Positions 5,730 to 7,640 of a stretch of 7,640 nucleotides of DNA are shown here, piece by piece (positions within the stretch are counted from its first letter, which is position 1; each line of letters opens with the position of its first letter). The stretch comes from Pseudomonadota bacterium (GTDB taxonomy: Bacteria; Bdellovibrionota_C; UBA2361; OMIW01): positions 1 to 7,640 of the forward strand of contig OMIW01000026.1 of the NCBI GenBank assembly GCA_900299205.1, read 5' to 3'. Made by a program: the position numbers and the translations under genes. The notes below the pieces were generated by a model, which was not told where the DNA came from, made no database searches, and saw only the letters and a list, made by a program, of their open reading frames with translations.

Positions 5730-7161
5730 ACCGCACGCCGACCCATCGATCCCCGCGCAATCGGGAAAAAGAGAATCCTACAACTATCGCACACAGCCCC
5801 AGAAAATGCGCGAGATACGGGATTGGATAGAAAGTCTCCATCGTAAAAGATGCGATCTGGAGGCCGATAAGGGCACATAGTACCGGCTTTGTTCCCCTTT
5901 CAAATCGAATTAAGGTCGTCATAAGGAAGCTGACTATTCCACCATAAACAAGAAAGCCGAGAATCCCCAGTTCAAAGAGGTACTGCAACGGCGTCATGTG
6001 GCAACTTCGATTCGGCGTTATGGGGTATGAGGCACCAAGCCCTGCGCCAACAAGAAAGGTGCTTGGGTGTTCCATCATGAAGGTGGCATACGATTTCCAG
6101 ATACCACCCCGTCCGCTCAGATTATCTCCCTCGGTTGCAGCAAGAGTCGTTTGTTGTCTCTCCAAAGTAGCGCTAACCGGAGTCCTCGACTCACCAAAAA
6201 GGGCAACACATACCAAGGCAACGGGCAATGTTGCGACAAGAAGCTTTGGACTCCGGACAAATTGGGTCGAAAGAAAAAAGATCAGAGCTGCAAATCCCGC
6301 CCGCGATTCAGTAACAAACGACGCGACGACAGCCGTTAACAGGACCACCCCACTCCACAGACTCACCCGCATCGGCACAATCGCAAAACGAAAGGCCGTC
6401 AGGGCCAGAATCTGCACACCCGCATACGCATGATTATAGCCAACAAATCCAATACCGCGTCCATCATCTGGAAACTTCTCTTTGAGGGGATACGCCATCC
6501 ACGGGCCAGCGGCGTCACGGGTCAGCGGAAGGTGCGCAACGAGCGATCCGAGAGGAATCAAGCCAAAAAAGGTGAGTAATACCCCAACACAGGTAATAAC
6601 GAGAACCAGATCAATGATGATCCGCAGCCGACTAATTCGTTCCGGTGTCCACACCATCTGCGATATCGCCCAGAAAAGGATCGCGAACTCAACGAAACGG
6701 CGAAGAAAATAGGCACCATATAATAGGGACTCTCTGCCCGAATGACTGACCCAGGTGTGAAGCAGCCCAAGAGATGCAACGCAGACGAGTGCGATAACAA
6801 GCGCGACACCCAGCCGGTGATATCGGTTCATCGCTCGTTTCGATCGATAGCCCCCTAACGCGACGAGCACCACCGGCACCAAACCGATGTCCGCAAGGGA
6901 TGGCCAAAGAGCCCACGAGGGACCAACTGCCGCTATCGGAATCATAAACGACTGAGAAAGGAGGTAGAGGCAAGTAAAAAAGAAAAGTGGACCAGTTTTC
7001 TTGATTGCGCGTCGTTGCCGGTCCGATGGGGATGAAGGAGAGAAAATCGGCCTCTTTACACCGCTAAGACCACCGTACGAACACGAGGGAGCTATACATC
7101 GAGGAACGTCCTCTCTACACATTCCCGCCGCGCAACCCGCACCATCTCGAATCGTCTCCAT
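5728..7161 (-). CDS. O-antigen ligase / polysaccharide polymerase-like membrane protein
   Basis: A 477-aa multi-spanning inner-membrane protein of the O-antigen ligase (Wzy/WaaL-like) superfamily, which polymerises or transfers undecaprenyl-linked glycans on the periplasmic side. Seen: a soluble N-terminus of about 56 residues, then about ten hydrophobic segments, the first at about 57-77. The family region includes VTESRAGF (Arg287), SGRGGIW (Arg351), a GAGLG turn (372-376), CHMTPLQYLFELGILG (His388) and closing membrane helices. The usual HN pair reads HM here. The start is supported by GGGG 5 nt upstream and by a 9-base gap after the flippase stop. The N-terminus contains four cysteines (10, 15, 22, 27), which is odd for this family. 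Hand counts over four 60-base lines of this gene give about 50% G+C, lower than its neighbours. Ligase and polymerase cannot be told apart from sequence alone. Confidence 0.85.
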   Translation of the reverse strand: METIRDGAGCAAGMCREDVPRCIAPSCSYGGLSGVKRPIFSPSSPSDRQRRAIKKTGPLFFFTCLYLLSQSFMIPIAAVGPSWALWPSLADIGLVPVVLVALGGYRSKRAMNRYHRLGVALVIALVCVASLGLLHTWVSHSGRESLLYGAYFLRRFVEFAILFWAISQMVWTPERISRLRIIIDLVLVITCVGVLLTFFGLIPLGSLVAHLPLTRDAAGPWMAYPLKEKFPDDGRGIGFVGYNHAYAGVQILALTAFRFAIVPMRVSLWSGVVLLTAVVASFVTESRAGFAALIFFLSTQFVRSPKLLVATLPVALVCVALFGESRTPVSATLERQQTTLAATEGDNLSGRGGIWKSYATFMMEHPSTFLVGAGLGASYPITPNRSCHMTPLQYLFELGILGFLVYGGIVSFLMTTLIRFERGTKPVLCALIGLQIASFTMETFYPIPYLAHFLGLCAIVVGFSFSRLRGDRWVGVR

Positions 7162-7166
7162 ATCTT

Positions 7167-7172
7167 CCCCTC
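7167..7172 (-). promoter_or_regulatory. Ribosome binding site overlapping the flippase stop codon
   Basis: The minus strand reads TGAGGGG-AAGAT-ATG. The GAGGGG Shine-Dalgarno shares bases with the upstream TGA stop (7173-7171), and the spacing to ATG 7161 is 5 nt. This arrangement suggests translational coupling of the two membrane proteins. Confidence 0.65.
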
Positions 7173-7640
7173 ATCCTGGAGCCACCTCCCTCATCCCTCG
7201 GACGACCATCACCAACACCATCGCCCGACCAACAAGGGCGACAAGCTGACCTATGACGAGGGTCCAACACGCTCCGGTGATACCCCCTGTCGGGATCAAG
7301 AGCCACGACGCGATCACTGTCACACCGAGCGAAGCCCCCGCAGGAATCACCTGAGCACGAAATTCCCGCGCAGCCGTAATACCGTACTCGATAAAGGTCG
7401 CCAGATACTGGAGTGCGGCCGCGAACATCACGATGGTCAAAGCGCCACCGTAATCTCCATATTCAGCTGTGTACAGCGATCGAAGCACCAATCCGCCCGC
7501 ACCCACGGCACCTGCCATTCCTCCGATCCCAACCACCGCCCCGAAAAGACAAAGCTTACCGAGCAATCGAAGATATTCCTGCCGGTCCCCACCCGCGGAG
7601 AGTCGCGCAAGTCGCGGGCTCGCCGACTGCCCCACTGCAG
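7171..7640 (-). CDS. Wzx-type polysaccharide flippase, C-terminal part (cut by window edge)
   Basis: The last 156 or so codons of a membrane transporter of the oligosaccharide flippase (MOP/MATE-like) family, which moves lipid-linked glycan units across the inner membrane. Seen: GQSASPRLARLSAGGD near the right edge, a phrase that in this family follows the membrane helices of the first half, then about four hydrophobic helices separated by YTAEYGDYGG and REFRAQVIP. The frame is open to the window edge, so the beginning lies outside. The GTG at 7635 is internal, not the start. It sits 9 bases upstream of the O-antigen ligase-like gene on the same strand, which supports a surface-polysaccharide operon. 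The family is inferred from these phrases and the helix pattern. Confidence 0.8.
   Translation of the reverse strand, partial: AVGQSASPRLARLSAGGDRQEYLRLLGKLCLFGAVVGIGGMAGAVGAGGLVLRSLYTAEYGDYGGALTIVMFAAALQYLATFIEYGITAAREFRAQVIPAGASLGVTVIASWLLIPTGGITGACWTLVIGQLVALVGRAMVLVMVVRGMREVAPG

Noticed and set aside
5996-6433. Plus-strand open frames over the O-antigen ligase-like gene
   Set aside because: The translations are basic and low-complexity, with no domain. The opposite strand gives a clear membrane protein.
7171-7635. A 154-aa protein starting at GTG 7635
   Set aside because: The frame is open to the window edge, and the sequence is typical of the interior of a Wzx-type flippase. The GTG is an internal valine, so the gene is annotated as partial.

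Overview
The window carries five protein-coding genes of a bacterium whose codons are moderately G+C-rich (hand counts of single 60-base lines give about 60-63% in four genes). No RNA gene, insertion sequence, CRISPR array or phage gene is visible. Acyl-CoA metabolism genes next to polysaccharide genes suggest a bacterium that degrades or remodels fatty acids and makes a cell-surface glycan. I cannot place it more precisely: the FadN-type fusion occurs in several phyla, including Bacillota, myxobacteria-like lineages and spirochaetes.

Layout, left to right. (1) 11-2251, minus strand: a two-domain 3-hydroxyacyl-CoA dehydrogenase / enoyl-CoA hydratase of the FadN type (dehydrogenase first, hydratase second), with catalytic residues in place. 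(2) 2252-2663: a 412-base intergenic stretch. It holds a likely promoter and a leader of about 110 nt with three inverted repeats for gene 1, the intrinsic terminator of the next gene upstream, and a 45-base almost pure purine tract. (3) 2664-3353, minus: a small cytoplasmic alpha/beta hydrolase (lipase/esterase type) with an intact Ser-Asp-His triad. (4) 3354-3526: a 173-base divergent promoter region with nested palindromes. (5) 3527-5653, plus: a long-chain acyl-CoA synthetase-like protein in which most adenylation motifs are eroded and the usual catalytic C-terminal lysine appears to be missing. It ends at a strong intrinsic terminator whose T-run overlaps the stop codon of the convergent gene. 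(6) 5728-7161 and 7171-7640, minus: a membrane O-antigen ligase / polysaccharide polymerase-like protein preceded, 9 bases upstream, by the 3' part of a Wzx-type flippase that runs off the right edge. These two are co-transcribed and form the end of a surface-polysaccharide operon.

How the genes may work together (inference): the hydrolase could release an acyl group from an intracellular ester, the ligase-like protein could bind or activate it, and the FadN-like enzyme could carry out two steps of beta-oxidation. Each of the three has its own promoter or terminator signals, and the thiolase and acyl-CoA dehydrogenase that normally accompany FadN are not in the window. The polysaccharide pair is a separate unit. 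The items most worth a second look are the degenerate ligase, and the 56-base stem-loop whose 3' arm ends one base before the Shine-Dalgarno sequence of the FadN-like gene.
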